Positions 31,977 to 41,186 of a stretch of 64,000 nucleotides of DNA are shown here, piece by piece. This stretch comes from Massilia norwichensis (GTDB taxonomy: Bacteria; Pseudomonadota; Gammaproteobacteria; Burkholderiales; Burkholderiaceae_D). Location of the stretch: assembly GCF_024753245.1 (NCBI RefSeq), contig NZ_JANUGX010000001.1, positions 62,001 through 126,000 on the forward strand, read 5' to 3'. The number at the start of each line of letters is the position of its first letter. Within the stretch, counting starts at the first letter, position 1. The position numbers and the translations under genes are program-made. A model generated the notes under the pieces. It was not told where the DNA came from. It worked only from the letters and a program-made list of their open reading frames with translations, and ran no database searches.

Positions 31977-33113
31977 ATGCGCCTGACTCATTTCTCACGA
32001 ATATTACTTGCCGCCGCGCTCGCCCTCCCCGGCGCCGCGGCGCTGGCAGACCCGTTGTACAACGTCACCGTGGTGGCCGGCGTCGGCAGCACCGCCGCCG
32101 ACATCAACCGCTACGGCGACGTGGTCGGCAGTTACAGTACCGGCGGCAATACCCACGCCTTCGCGTGGATCGGCGGCGGCTTTGCCGATCTCGGCACGCT
32201 CGGCGGTCTCAACAGTTCTGCCAACGCGATCAACGACTACCGCCAGGTGGTCGGCGCCGCCGGCACCGCCGGCGGAGACAGCCACGCCTTCGTCTTCTCG
32301 GGCGGCTCGCTGCAGGACCTCGGCACCCTGGGCGGCAGCAACAGCGTGGCCTGGGACATCAACAACCATGGCACGATCGTCGGCAGCGCCAACACGGGGG
32401 CGGAACCGGACACCTACTACCGGCAGGCCTTCCGCTACGAAGGCGGCAGCATGACCGGGCTCGGCACCCTGCCGGGCGGCGCCGGCAGCGATGCCTATGC
32501 GATCAACAACAAGGGCCTGATCGGCGGCGCCTCCTACCAGGGCGAGATCACGGTGCCGGAGTATCCCTACTACGCCACCTTCTTCCGCGGCGGCAGCGTC
32601 GACCCGATCGGGGCGCCGGATCTCGGCAACAGCGCGATCTACGGCCTGAACGATCTCGGCCAGGCGGTCGGCGGCATCCCGACCTCGAGCATCGCCCATG
32701 CCTCGCACGCCTTCCTGTACGACCATGGCACGATCACCGACCTCGGCACGCTCGACGCCGGCTTCGACGACAGCATCGCCTGGGACATCAACAAGCTCGG
32801 CCAGATCGTCGGCACCTCCTCCGTCCAGCTCACCGAAACCAGCTACGGCTACCACGGCTTCCTCTACGACAGCGCGAACGGCATGGTCGACCTGAACGCC
32901 CTGATCGACCCGGCTTCCGCCTGGGTGATCACGGACGCACAAGGCATCAACGGCGCCCAGCAGATCGCCGCCACCGCCTGCCGCGGCGGCGCCATCGGCG
33001 AATGCTATGCGGTGCGTCTCGACCTGGTGTCGGCCGTGCCGGAGCCGGAAAGCTGGGCCATGCTGGGCCTCGGCCTGGGCCTGCTGGGCCTGCGCAGCCG
33101 CCGGCGCGCCTGA
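31977..33113 (+). CDS. HAF-repeat extracellular protein with PEP-CTERM sorting signal
   Basis: The 378-residue protein has a signal peptide (about 1-25, ending PGAAALA). About six repeats of the form HAFxxxGGxxxDLGTLGG with INxxGxIVG connectors follow, which should fold as beta blades. The C-terminus is VPEPESWAMLGLGLGLLGLR then RRRA: the PEP motif, a hydrophobic helix and a basic tail that together make a PEP-CTERM tag. Known biology: such proteins are cut by exosortase and exported, often into the exopolysaccharide matrix. No exosortase gene is in the window. Ribosome site AAGGAGG precedes the ATG. A good terminator follows. Confidence 0.93.
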   Translation: MRLTHFSRILLAAALALPGAAALADPLYNVTVVAGVGSTAADINRYGDVVGSYSTGGNTHAFAWIGGGFADLGTLGGLNSSANAINDYRQVVGAAGTAGGDSHAFVFSGGSLQDLGTLGGSNSVAWDINNHGTIVGSANTGAEPDTYYRQAFRYEGGSMTGLGTLPGGAGSDAYAINNKGLIGGASYQGEITVPEYPYYATFFRGGSVDPIGAPDLGNSAIYGLNDLGQAVGGIPTSSIAHASHAFLYDHGTITDLGTLDAGFDDSIAWDINKLGQIVGTSSVQLTETSYGYHGFLYDSANGMVDLNALIDPASAWVITDAQGINGAQQIAATACRGGAIGECYAVRLDLVSAVPEPESWAMLGLGLGLLGLRSRRRA

Positions 33114-33133
33114 GACCGCTGCGTCACCCCCGG

Positions 33134-33158
33134 AAACGCGCCCGTGCGGCGCGTTTTT
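33134..33158 (+). terminator. Rho-independent terminator after the HAF-repeat gene
   Basis: AAACGCGCC (33134-33142) and GGCGCGTTT (33148-33156) are perfect reverse complements around a 5-nt loop, with the T-run following on the plus strand. It begins 21 bp after the stop codon. Confidence 0.85.
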
Positions 33159-33305
33159 CGTTCGGGCGTTGCATTATCAGAACAAACGCCAAGCCGCAAT
33201 CTATTGCACATAGGAAATATGATATAGTTCGCAGCGCTGTTCCGGGCCACATTCGCCCAGCTTCGACAAACCGGCCCGCGCCCCCGGCCGCCACCGTACA
33301 GACTC

Positions 33306-34148
33306 ATGCACTCCTTTATCAAAACCGGTCTTGTGCTGCTTGCGTGCGCCCTCCCTGTTGGCGCCGGCGCCGAGACCCACAGCTATAACTTTTCACCGGT
33401 CAACCAGTACAACCTGAAGGTCTCGGCCAGTTTCTGGAATCCCATCGTCCGCTACGTCTCGGCAAAGAGCGGCGTGCAGCTGAACCTGAAACTGGGCCGC
33501 ACCTCGGCCGACACCACCAGCTATGTGCTGGCGCGCGAAGTCGATTTCGCCTTCACCAACCACCTGTTCAGTCCGGACCGCGAAAAGATGGGCTGGACCG
33601 TATTCGGCCGCCGCGACGCGCCGCCAGTGCAGGCCCAGATCGTGGTGCCGGCCGACTCGCCAATCAAGGATCTGGACGAGCTGGCGGGCGGCACCGTCGT
33701 GTTCCCGGGGCCGGAAGCCCTGGTCGCCTACAAGGCCCCCTATGCCGAACTGCTGCGCCGTCGGATTGCCGTCAATGCCGTGTTTGCGGGCAACATGGAC
33801 GCCGCTTTCACCCAGCTGTTCGCCGGCCGGGCCCGCGCCAGCGGGGCCAACTCCCAGCTGGTGGAGAACTTCAGCGCACGCGAGAACAAGGCCTTCCGCG
33901 TGCTGTGGCGTTCCGCGCCCTTCAACGACCTGGCGCTGATGGCCTCGCCGCGCGTGCCGGCCGCCGAAGTCCGCGCCGTGGCCAAGGCGTTCCTGGGCAT
34001 GCGCAAGGACCCGGAAGGCCGGCGCATCCTCGACGCCGCCGCCGAACTGATCGGCGCGAAGGAGCCGCTCGGCTTCGTCGCCGCCAGCAACGCCGATTAC
34101 GCCAGCTACCGTGCCTTCTACGCCGGCGCGCCCCTGAACCTGCGCTGA
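33306..34148 (+). CDS. PhnD-like periplasmic substrate-binding protein
   Basis: The 280-residue protein has a signal peptide (about 1-22, ending GAGAE) and the fold of the phosphate/phosphonate-binding PhnD family. Visible are NPIVRYVSAKSGVQLNLKLG at the N-terminal lobe, SYVLAREVDFAFTN, the DLDELAGGTVVFPGPEALVAY hinge segment and the C-terminal lobe ending AFYAGAPLNLR. No ABC permease or ATPase gene is nearby. The next gene, 22 bp downstream, encodes a membrane GGDEF-EAL protein. The pair may be a two-protein sensor in which the binding protein reports a ligand to the c-di-GMP enzyme. That is inference from context. Confidence 0.85.
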   Translation: MHSFIKTGLVLLACALPVGAGAETHSYNFSPVNQYNLKVSASFWNPIVRYVSAKSGVQLNLKLGRTSADTTSYVLAREVDFAFTNHLFSPDREKMGWTVFGRRDAPPVQAQIVVPADSPIKDLDELAGGTVVFPGPEALVAYKAPYAELLRRRIAVNAVFAGNMDAAFTQLFAGRARASGANSQLVENFSARENKAFRVLWRSAPFNDLALMASPRVPAAEVRAVAKAFLGMRKDPEGRRILDAAAELIGAKEPLGFVAASNADYASYRAFYAGAPLNLR

Positions 34149-34170
34149 GTTTTCGCGATCCACCAGACCC

Positions 34171-37089
34171 GTGCCCATGCCGCCGCCACGCTCGCTCATT
34201 CGCTCACTAAGAAGCTCATTGACCGGCCTGTTACCGACTTCCCTGCTGCCGCGCTCCCTGGCCGGGCGCGTGTTCGCCGTCTTCAGCCTCACCATGGTGG
34301 TCTTCCTCGGCACCGGCATGGGCTTGTTCTACCGCTACCAGTTCCTGCAGCATGTCGATGAGACCCAGGACGCCGCCCTCACCCTGGTCGAGGTGGCGGC
34401 CCAGAACATCGAGGACAGCGTGGTCATCGGCGATTACGACACGGTCCAGCGCACCCTCGGCAAGATGCTGTTCCAGTCGCCGTTCAAGAGCGCCGCCTTC
34501 ATCGACGTGGCCGGCGGCACCCTGCGCGTGCAGGCGCCGAAAGTCGAGCGCGCGCCGGCGCCTGCCTGGCTGAGCCGGCTGATCGCGTCCAAGCTCTACG
34601 AAGTCAACCGCGTCGCCAGCGTCGGCGGCCGCGACTACGGCGTGATTCGCCTCGACTTCGACGCCGACAAGATCGCCGCGCAGCTGTGGGCGCTGGTGAT
34701 CGAGACCGCGACCTTCGCGCTGATCGCCTTCGCGGTCGGCCTGGCGCTGATGCGCACGCTGCTGAAGCGCTGGCTGGCCAGCCTCGGACGCCTGCACTCC
34801 TTCGAGAACGACGTCGCGGCCGGCCGCGTCACCGCCGAGGCCGCGCTACACGCCGACGCCCCGACCGAGATCGAGGAAGCGATCCGCGCCGTCAACCGCA
34901 GCGCCGCCAGCCTGCGCGTGCAGTTCGGCCAGCGCATCGATTCGCTGACCAACTCCCTGATGCAGCACAAGAGCGCGGTCGACCAGGCCGCCATCGTGTG
35001 CGAAGTCGACACCCAGGGCCGCATCATCGGCGTCAACGAACTGTTCGAGCGCAGCAGCGGTTTTGCGCGCCAGGAAGCGCTGGGCCGCGAACTGCTCGAC
35101 TTCGGGCGCCCGGCCGGCAGCGATGCGCCCTGGCAGCCCTCGACCGGGGTCTGGAACGGCGAGGTCGTGTTCGACGGCCGCGCCGGCCGCCTGCAGTGGT
35201 ACCGCACCATCGTGCCGATCTTCGACGCCGGCGGCACGCTCGAACGCTACCTGTGCATCGACATCGACATTACCGAACGCAAGGAATTCGAACGCGCAAT
35301 CGTCGAGAACGCCAAGCGCCAGACCCTGATTGCCGAGCTCGGCCGCAAGGCGCTGGCCATGAACGATCTCGACGAACTGTTCCAGGATGCCGCCCAGGCC
35401 GCCGCCCAGGGTCTGGGCGCGCCCTGCGCTGCGCTATTCGAGAACACGCAGTCCGGCAATGCGCCCGGGCGCCAGCTGATGGTGCGTAGCGGCGCCGGGC
35501 GGCTGAGCCAGACCATCGGCCTGCAGCTGGGCTGTGCCGGCGATCCGCTGAGCGGCGCACCGGCATCCGGCCTGCGGCCCTGGTTCGCGCCGCTGGCGGC
35601 GATGCACGGTCTGCGCAGCGGCCTGGACGCCGGTGTCGGCGCCTTCGGCGTGCTGGGCGCGTACACCGACAACGGCCGCCGCTTCGACGACGACGACGCC
35701 GTGTTCCTGCGCGGGATCGCCAACATCCTCGGCACCGCGATCGAGCGCCAGGAAGCGCGCAAGCGCCTGACCTGGCTGGCCCAGTACGATTCGCTGACCA
35801 ACCTGCCGAACCGGCGCCAGCTCGGCACCTGTCTCGAAGACGCGATCGCCCAGGCCGGCCGCGACGGCCACCGCGCGGCGGTGATGTTCATCGACCTGGA
35901 CCGCTTCAAGAACGTCAACGACATGCTCGGCCACGGCGCCGGCGACCAGTTGCTGGTGCAGGCGGCGGCCCGCCTCGAAGCCTGCGCGCGCACCGACAAC
36001 GTGGTGGCGCGCCTGGGCGGCGACGAGTTCGCGGTGGTGCTGCCCTGGCTGGAAGGCGAGCAGAAGGAATCGCCGGCGGCGGCCGAACTGGCCGGCCGCA
36101 TCGTCGAGGCACTGGCCCAGCCCTTCCACCTGCAGGGCCAGCAACTGTTCGTCTCGGCCAGCATCGGCATCGCGGTCTACCCGGAAGATGGCAGCAGCGC
36201 CGGGCAACTGCTCAAGAGCGCCGACACCGCGATGTACGGCGCCAAGAACAACGGCCGCAACACCTGGCAGTTCTATTCCGCGGCGCTGCACGAGAACGCG
36301 GCCCAGCGCATCCAGCTCGAATCGCAGCTGCGCCTGGCCCTGGAACGCGGCGAGTTCCTGCTGCATTACCAGCCCAAGCTGGACCTGGCCGGCGGCAGCA
36401 TCAGCGGTTTCGAGGCCCTGCTGCGCTGGCAGCATCCGCAGCGCGGCCTGGTGCCGCCGCTCGAATTCATCTCCATCCTCGAAGACACCGGCCTGATCCT
36501 GCCGGTCGGCGAATGGGTGATCGGCGAAGTCTGCCGCCAGCTCGGCGCCTGGGCCGCGGCCGGGCTGCCGGTGCCGCCGGTGGCGATCAACCTGTCGGCA
36601 CGCCAGCTGCAGCAGGCCGACCTGGCCGAGCTGATCGAACGCATCGTGGTCGGCGCCGGGGTCGATCCCGGCCTGCTGGAATTCGAGCTGACCGAATCGA
36701 TGCTGATGGTGAATCCGGAAGCCGCGGTGGCGATCCTGTCGCGCATCAAGGCGCTCGGCATGCGCCTCTCGGTGGACGATTTCGGCACCGGCTACTCGAG
36801 CCTGGCCTACCTGAAGCGCTTCCCGCTGGACGCGCTGAAGATCGACCGCACTTTTGTCCGCGACCTGCCGGACGACCCGGACGATGCCGCCATCACCAAG
36901 GCCGTGATCCGCCTCGCGCACAGCCTGAGCCTGAAAGTGGTGGCCGAGGGGGTCGAGAACATCGCCCAGCTGCGCGAGCTGGAGCAGTACGACTGCGACG
37001 AGATTCAAGGCTATTACGTCAGCCGCCCGCTGCCGGCGGCGGATTGCGTGGCTTTACTGGAGCGCGCCGAGCAGGCACTGGCGGCATGA
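34171..37089 (+). CDS. Membrane PAS-GAF-GGDEF-EAL c-di-GMP enzyme
   Basis: The 972-residue protein has a membrane segment at about 34-54, a periplasmic region of about 115 residues, and a second membrane segment (about 171-195). Then come a HAMP-like stretch, PAS (about 280-370), GAF-like (385-525), GGDEF (about 535-700) and EAL (about 715-965). The GGDEF signature is intact. The inhibitory site RxxD reads RTDN, so feedback inhibition is probably lost. The EAL domain keeps EALLR, NLS, ELTE, DDFGTG, KIDR, EGVE and QGYY, so it should be able to hydrolyse c-di-GMP. Which activity dominates cannot be told. It follows the PhnD-like gene by 22 bp, which suggests an operon. Confidence 0.93.
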   Translation: MPMPPPRSLIRSLRSSLTGLLPTSLLPRSLAGRVFAVFSLTMVVFLGTGMGLFYRYQFLQHVDETQDAALTLVEVAAQNIEDSVVIGDYDTVQRTLGKMLFQSPFKSAAFIDVAGGTLRVQAPKVERAPAPAWLSRLIASKLYEVNRVASVGGRDYGVIRLDFDADKIAAQLWALVIETATFALIAFAVGLALMRTLLKRWLASLGRLHSFENDVAAGRVTAEAALHADAPTEIEEAIRAVNRSAASLRVQFGQRIDSLTNSLMQHKSAVDQAAIVCEVDTQGRIIGVNELFERSSGFARQEALGRELLDFGRPAGSDAPWQPSTGVWNGEVVFDGRAGRLQWYRTIVPIFDAGGTLERYLCIDIDITERKEFERAIVENAKRQTLIAELGRKALAMNDLDELFQDAAQAAAQGLGAPCAALFENTQSGNAPGRQLMVRSGAGRLSQTIGLQLGCAGDPLSGAPASGLRPWFAPLAAMHGLRSGLDAGVGAFGVLGAYTDNGRRFDDDDAVFLRGIANILGTAIERQEARKRLTWLAQYDSLTNLPNRRQLGTCLEDAIAQAGRDGHRAAVMFIDLDRFKNVNDMLGHGAGDQLLVQAAARLEACARTDNVVARLGGDEFAVVLPWLEGEQKESPAAAELAGRIVEALAQPFHLQGQQLFVSASIGIAVYPEDGSSAGQLLKSADTAMYGAKNNGRNTWQFYSAALHENAAQRIQLESQLRLALERGEFLLHYQPKLDLAGGSISGFEALLRWQHPQRGLVPPLEFISILEDTGLILPVGEWVIGEVCRQLGAWAAAGLPVPPVAINLSARQLQQADLAELIERIVVGAGVDPGLLEFELTESMLMVNPEAAVAILSRIKALGMRLSVDDFGTGYSSLAYLKRFPLDALKIDRTFVRDLPDDPDDAAITKAVIRLAHSLSLKVVAEGVENIAQLRELEQYDCDEIQGYYVSRPLPAADCVALLERAEQALAA

Positions 37090-37103
37090 GGTAAAGTAGC
37101 GGG

Positions 37104-38309
37104 ATGCCAGATACCCAGAACACCCCTCTTTCCCGCGCCCTGCAGCTGGCGTCCCGCGTCGACGCCATCGAACCCTTCCGCGTCATGGAGATGGTCAAGC
37201 AGGCCGCCGCCATGCGCCGCGCCGGCATCGACGTCATCAGCATGAGCGTCGGCGAGCCGGATTTCACCGCGCCCGACATGGTGGCCGAGGCCGCCGTCGA
37301 GGCGATCCGCGGCGGCGCCACCCAGTACACCGAGTCGCTCGGCCTGCCGGCCCTGCGTGAAGCGATCTCGGGCCACTACCAGCGCTTCTACGGCCTGGAC
37401 ATCGATCCGCGCCGCATCGTGGTCACCGCCGGCGCCTCGGCCGGCCTGCTGCTGGCCTGCGCCGCGCTGGTCGCCGAGGGCGACGAAGTGCTGATGCCGG
37501 ACCCCTGCTATCCCTGCAACCGCCACTTCGTCAGCGCCTTCGGCGGTAAACCCGTGCTGCTGTATTCGAGCGCCGCGGAACGCTACCAGCTGACCGCCGC
37601 CCACCTGGCCGAACACTGGAACAACCGCAGCCGCGGCGTGCTGGTGGCTTCGCCTTCGAACCCGACCGGTACCTCGATGACGGTGCCGCAGGCGCGCGAA
37701 CTGCTGGGTGCGGTGCGCGCGCGCGGCGGCTTCGCGATCGTCGACGAGATCTACCAGGGCCTGTCCTACGACGGCAAACCGGTCAGCGCCCTGGCGCTGG
37801 ACGACAGCGTCATCACCGTCAACAGCTTCTCGAAGTACTTCAACATGACCGGCTGGCGCCTGGGCTGGCTGGTGGTGCCGGACGCGCTGGTGCCGGTGTT
37901 CGAGAAGCTGGCCCAGAACCTGTTCATCTGCGCGCCGACCATCGCCCAGCACGCCGCCCTGGCCTGCTTCGGCGACGATGCGCTGGCCATCTTCGAAGCG
38001 CGCCGCCTGGAATTCCAGCGCCGCCGCGACTTCCTGGTGCCGGCCCTGCGCGAACTCGGCTTTGGCGTGCCGGTGATGCCGGACGGCGCCTTCTATGTGT
38101 ACGCGGATATCACCGCCCTGCCGCACCGGCATGCGAACGACAGCACGGCCTTCGCCAAGGCGGTGCTGGAAGAAGCCCATGTGGCGATCGTGCCCGGCGA
38201 CGACTTCGGCTTTGCCGCGCCGGCGCGCCATGTGCGCTTTTCCTACGCGACGCAGTACGAGCGGATCGAGGAAGCCGTGCAGCGCCTGGCGCGCCTGCTG
38301 GGCAAGTAG
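37104..38309 (+). CDS. PLP-dependent class I aminotransferase
   Basis: The 401-residue protein shows the fold-type I pattern. It has SVGEPDFTAPD and TQYTESLGLPALREA near the N-terminus, ASPSNPTGT in the cofactor pocket, VDEIYQGLSYDG with the PLP-ring aspartate, and the Schiff-base lysine in NSFSKYFNMTGWRLGW. C-terminal RFSYATQ carries the carboxylate-binding arginine. It is of the aspartate-aminotransferase superfamily (AAT group I). The substrate is not clear. A GAGGTAA sequence precedes the start, which lies 14 bp after the GGDEF-EAL stop, so it may be part of that operon. It converges on the kinase gene at 38319 with only 9 bp between. Confidence 0.92.
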   Translation: MPDTQNTPLSRALQLASRVDAIEPFRVMEMVKQAAAMRRAGIDVISMSVGEPDFTAPDMVAEAAVEAIRGGATQYTESLGLPALREAISGHYQRFYGLDIDPRRIVVTAGASAGLLLACAALVAEGDEVLMPDPCYPCNRHFVSAFGGKPVLLYSSAAERYQLTAAHLAEHWNNRSRGVLVASPSNPTGTSMTVPQARELLGAVRARGGFAIVDEIYQGLSYDGKPVSALALDDSVITVNSFSKYFNMTGWRLGWLVVPDALVPVFEKLAQNLFICAPTIAQHAALACFGDDALAIFEARRLEFQRRRDFLVPALRELGFGVPVMPDGAFYVYADITALPHRHANDSTAFAKAVLEEAHVAIVPGDDFGFAAPARHVRFSYATQYERIEEAVQRLARLLGK

Positions 38310-38318
38310 GACGCCGGT

Positions 38319-39719
38319 TCAGGCGCGGATTGCCCGCGCTTCCGAACCGATCAGCGCCAGCAAAGCCTCCAGTGCGACCGGCTTGACCAGGTAATGGTCG
38401 AAGCCGGCTTCGCGGCCGCGCGCCTCGTCTTCCGGCTGGCCGTAGCCGGTCATGGCGATCGCCAGCGGCCCGGCGCCGGCGCCATGGACGCCGACCGCCG
38501 CGCGCACCGCGCGGATCAATCCCAGTCCATCCAGGCCCGGCAGGCCGATATCGCACACGATCACGTCATAGGGCCGCTCCAGCGCCGCCGCCAGGCCGCT
38601 GCGGCCGTCGAGGGCGGTGACCACTTCGTGTCCCTCTTCGCGCAGACAGGCGGCCAGCGTGGCGCAGGTATCCGGATTGTCCTCCACCACCAGCACCCGC
38701 TTGCGGCCACCGGTCACCGCCACCTCGGACGGGCCGCGGCCGACGGTCTGCTGGCCGGAACGCGGCAGGCGCACCGTGAAGCAGCTGCCGAGGCCGGCGC
38801 CGGCGCTCTCGGCCGTCACCGTCCCGGCGTGCATGCCGACCAGGTTGCGCACCACGTTCAGGCCCACGCCCAGTCCGCCCTCGGAGCGCGCCAGCGAGCG
38901 CGGGCCCTGGGTGAACAGGTCGAAGATATAGGGGATGATTTCCGGTGCGATGCCGTTGCCGTTGTCCGCGATCGCCACCGACACCTGGTCGGCGTCGGCG
39001 CGTGCCGTCAGGTGCAGCCGGCCGCCGTCGCCGGTGTACTTCGAGGCATTCGCCAGCAGGTTGGTGAAGACCTGGGTCAGGCGCACCTGGTCGCCCTCCA
39101 CCACCACCGATTCCGGCGGCAGCTCCAGCTGCAGGCTCTGGCGCCGTTCCTGGATGCAGGGCTGCATGGTCTCGACGGCCTGCTGCAGCACGTCGGCCAG
39201 CAGCAGAGGCTGGGTCGAGAGGGTGATCTTGCCGCTGCTGATGCGGGCGGCGTCGAGCAGGTCGTCGAGCAGCTTGGCCATGTGGTCGACCTGGCGCCCG
39301 ATCACGCGCGACAGCTTGTGCAGCTGGGGCGTGGCGTCCGGCATGCGATCCAGCAGCGAAGCCGCCATGCCGATCGGCGACAGCGGATTGCGCAGCTCGT
39401 GCGCCAGCATCGCCAGGAACTCGTTCTGGCGGCGGTTGGCCGCCTCGGCGTCTTCCTGCAGGTGCTGGGCCTGGACCGCGGCCACCACCAGGTGCGCGTT
39501 GGCCTCGCGCAGCTGGGCCAGGGTCTCTTCCAGGCGGCGCTTCTCGGCCGCCACTTCGCGCAGCGCGTCGATCTCGTTCTCGAGGATGTGGATGCGGCGC
39601 AGCAGGAATTCCTCGGGCAGGCTGGCCCGCGGCAGCTCATGGGTGCTGGCGCGCTGTTGCGAGGCCGTGGGGTCCTTGTCTGGCGGTGCCATTGCGTCCT
39701 CGTCCTCGTCCTCGTCCAT
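38319..39719 (-). CDS. Hybrid histidine kinase with receiver, in an operon with a KaiC-like ATPase
   Basis: The 466-residue soluble protein has a leucine/glutamate-rich coiled coil (about 38-95). Then come HisKA (HELRNPL, His near 107), HATPase with NASKYT, DNGNGI and GGLGVGL, and a C-terminal receiver (about 343-460) with VVEDN, CDIGLPGLDG and VKP. The N-terminus MDEDEDEDAM is encoded by tandem GACGAG units. No sensor domain is visible, so the input probably comes from a partner protein. The gene starts 6 bp after the KaiC-like stop, so the two are co-expressed. KaiC-type ATPases are known to pair with kinases such as SasA, which supports a functional link but does not prove it. Confidence 0.9.
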   Translation of the reverse strand: MDEDEDEDAMAPPDKDPTASQQRASTHELPRASLPEEFLLRRIHILENEIDALREVAAEKRRLEETLAQLREANAHLVVAAVQAQHLQEDAEAANRRQNEFLAMLAHELRNPLSPIGMAASLLDRMPDATPQLHKLSRVIGRQVDHMAKLLDDLLDAARISSGKITLSTQPLLLADVLQQAVETMQPCIQERRQSLQLELPPESVVVEGDQVRLTQVFTNLLANASKYTGDGGRLHLTARADADQVSVAIADNGNGIAPEIIPYIFDLFTQGPRSLARSEGGLGVGLNVVRNLVGMHAGTVTAESAGAGLGSCFTVRLPRSGQQTVGRGPSEVAVTGGRKRVLVVEDNPDTCATLAACLREEGHEVVTALDGRSGLAAALERPYDVIVCDIGLPGLDGLGLIRAVRAAVGVHGAGAGPLAIAMTGYGQPEDEARGREAGFDHYLVKPVALEALLALIGSEARAIRA

Positions 39720-39725
39720 GCGTCC

Positions 39726-41186
39726 TCAGCGCCCCAGGGTTGGCCGGCCGATCATGATGCCGTTCAGCTGCGAAGCCTTGGGTCGCACCTCGATGCCCTC
39801 GCCGGTGATGCGGTACTCGCGCAGATCGGTGCTGTGGTCGCAGCCGCGCACCTTCACCACCGTCATGAACTTGCGCAGTTCGCCTTCGTACTCGACAAAG
39901 CGCAGCGACAGCACGGCGTCGGTCAGGAAGCACAGCTCGTCGGGGCTGAAGCTCAGCTTGCAATAATCGTCTTCCATGCCGACCGTGACCATCGCCGAGA
40001 CGCCACGCTTGGCCAGTTCGGCCAGGGTCCGGAATACTCCGGTGCGCAGGTCGGCGCGCGCTTCCGGCGCCAGGTAGAGCCCGAGCTCGGACAGCGAATC
40101 GATCACCACCCGGGTCGCGCCGCTGCGGTCGATCGCGGCGCACATCTCGTCCATCAGCTCTTCGACGCTGAGCGACAGCGAGCGGCTTTCCACCACGGCC
40201 ACATGACCGCCCTGGACGATTTCCGCCAGCTCGGCATTGCGCAGGCGCGCCGTGCCCTTCTCGAAGAACAGGGCCACGCCCTTTTCGCCCTGGGCCGCGC
40301 CGGCCTGCAGGAAGCGGGTGCCGAGGATGGTCTTGCCGGCGCCGGTCGGGCCCGACACCAGCAGCGTGTGCCCTTGCGGCAGGCCGCCGTGCATCAGTTC
40401 GTCCAGGCCGGCGGTGCCGGTGGAGATGCGGCATGGATTGCGGTCGACCGGCACGCCGGGCCGGCGGTCGGCGGACAGCGGCGGCAGCAGGCGCGGGTAG
40501 ACGCGGATGCCGTCGTCGGCGATGCGCATGGTGTGCGCGCCCGTCATGTGGCCCTGGCCGCGCATCTTGTTCACGCGCAGCTTGCGCAGGGACGAGTTGT
40601 CGTCGGCCGCCTGGTACAGTGTGACCATGCCGTCGGCCACCGTGATGATCGGATTGGCCTCGACGTCGGCCTGCGAATACTCGCCGATCAGGAAGGTGGT
40701 CGCCTGCCAGGTCGCCATGCGCGAACCGAGCTCCTGGATGAACTGCTGCAGGTCCGACAGGCCTTCGTTGCCGCTGCGCGCCGACTGCATGACCGAGCGG
40801 AAGGAATCGACGAAGACCAGGCCCGGGCCGAAGTCCTCGACCTCGCGCATGATGCGTTCCAACACGCCCTGGAAGTGGCCGGCGCGCAGGTCGTCCGCCA
40901 GGTTCACGTAGCGGATGCAGGGGCCGACCTTGGCCATGTCGAAGAAGGAAAACTGCTGCTGGTAGCGCAGCATCTTCAGCGGCGGCTCGCCCAGCACCGT
41001 GAAGAACAGGGCGCGCCGTTCGGGACCGGCCAGCGCGAACATGATCTGGTGCGCCAGCGTCGTCTTGCCGCTGCCGGGCGCGCCGGCAATCAGCGTGAAG
41101 GAATATTCGGTCAGGCCGCCGCCGAGGAGGACATCGAGGCCTGGTACTCCGGTGGCCATCGATCCAAGGCGTACTTTGTCGGTCAT
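39726..41186 (-). CDS. KaiC-like double-domain RecA/P-loop ATPase
   Basis: The 486-residue protein has two RecA-like domains. The Walker A motifs are GAPGSGKTT (residues 35-43) and GPTGAGKT (279-286), each followed by a Walker B-like aspartate (LVFVDS and VVIDS). This is the KaiC architecture. Compared with cyanobacterial KaiC, the catalytic EE pairs are reduced to GE (65-66) and EK (309-310). The two autophosphorylation positions S431/T432 correspond to C419/F420. So it may bind or turn over ATP but should not run the known phospho-cycle. No KaiA or KaiB gene is near. It is flanked in the operon by a small unknown protein and a hybrid kinase. The TAA of the small gene abuts its ATG. Confidence 0.9.
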   Translation of the reverse strand: MTDKVRLGSMATGVPGLDVLLGGGLTEYSFTLIAGAPGSGKTTLAHQIMFALAGPERRALFFTVLGEPPLKMLRYQQQFSFFDMAKVGPCIRYVNLADDLRAGHFQGVLERIMREVEDFGPGLVFVDSFRSVMQSARSGNEGLSDLQQFIQELGSRMATWQATTFLIGEYSQADVEANPIITVADGMVTLYQAADDNSSLRKLRVNKMRGQGHMTGAHTMRIADDGIRVYPRLLPPLSADRRPGVPVDRNPCRISTGTAGLDELMHGGLPQGHTLLVSGPTGAGKTILGTRFLQAGAAQGEKGVALFFEKGTARLRNAELAEIVQGGHVAVVESRSLSLSVEELMDEMCAAIDRSGATRVVIDSLSELGLYLAPEARADLRTGVFRTLAELAKRGVSAMVTVGMEDDYCKLSFSPDELCFLTDAVLSLRFVEYEGELRKFMTVVKVRGCDHSTDLREYRITGEGIEVRPKASQLNGIMIGRPTLGR

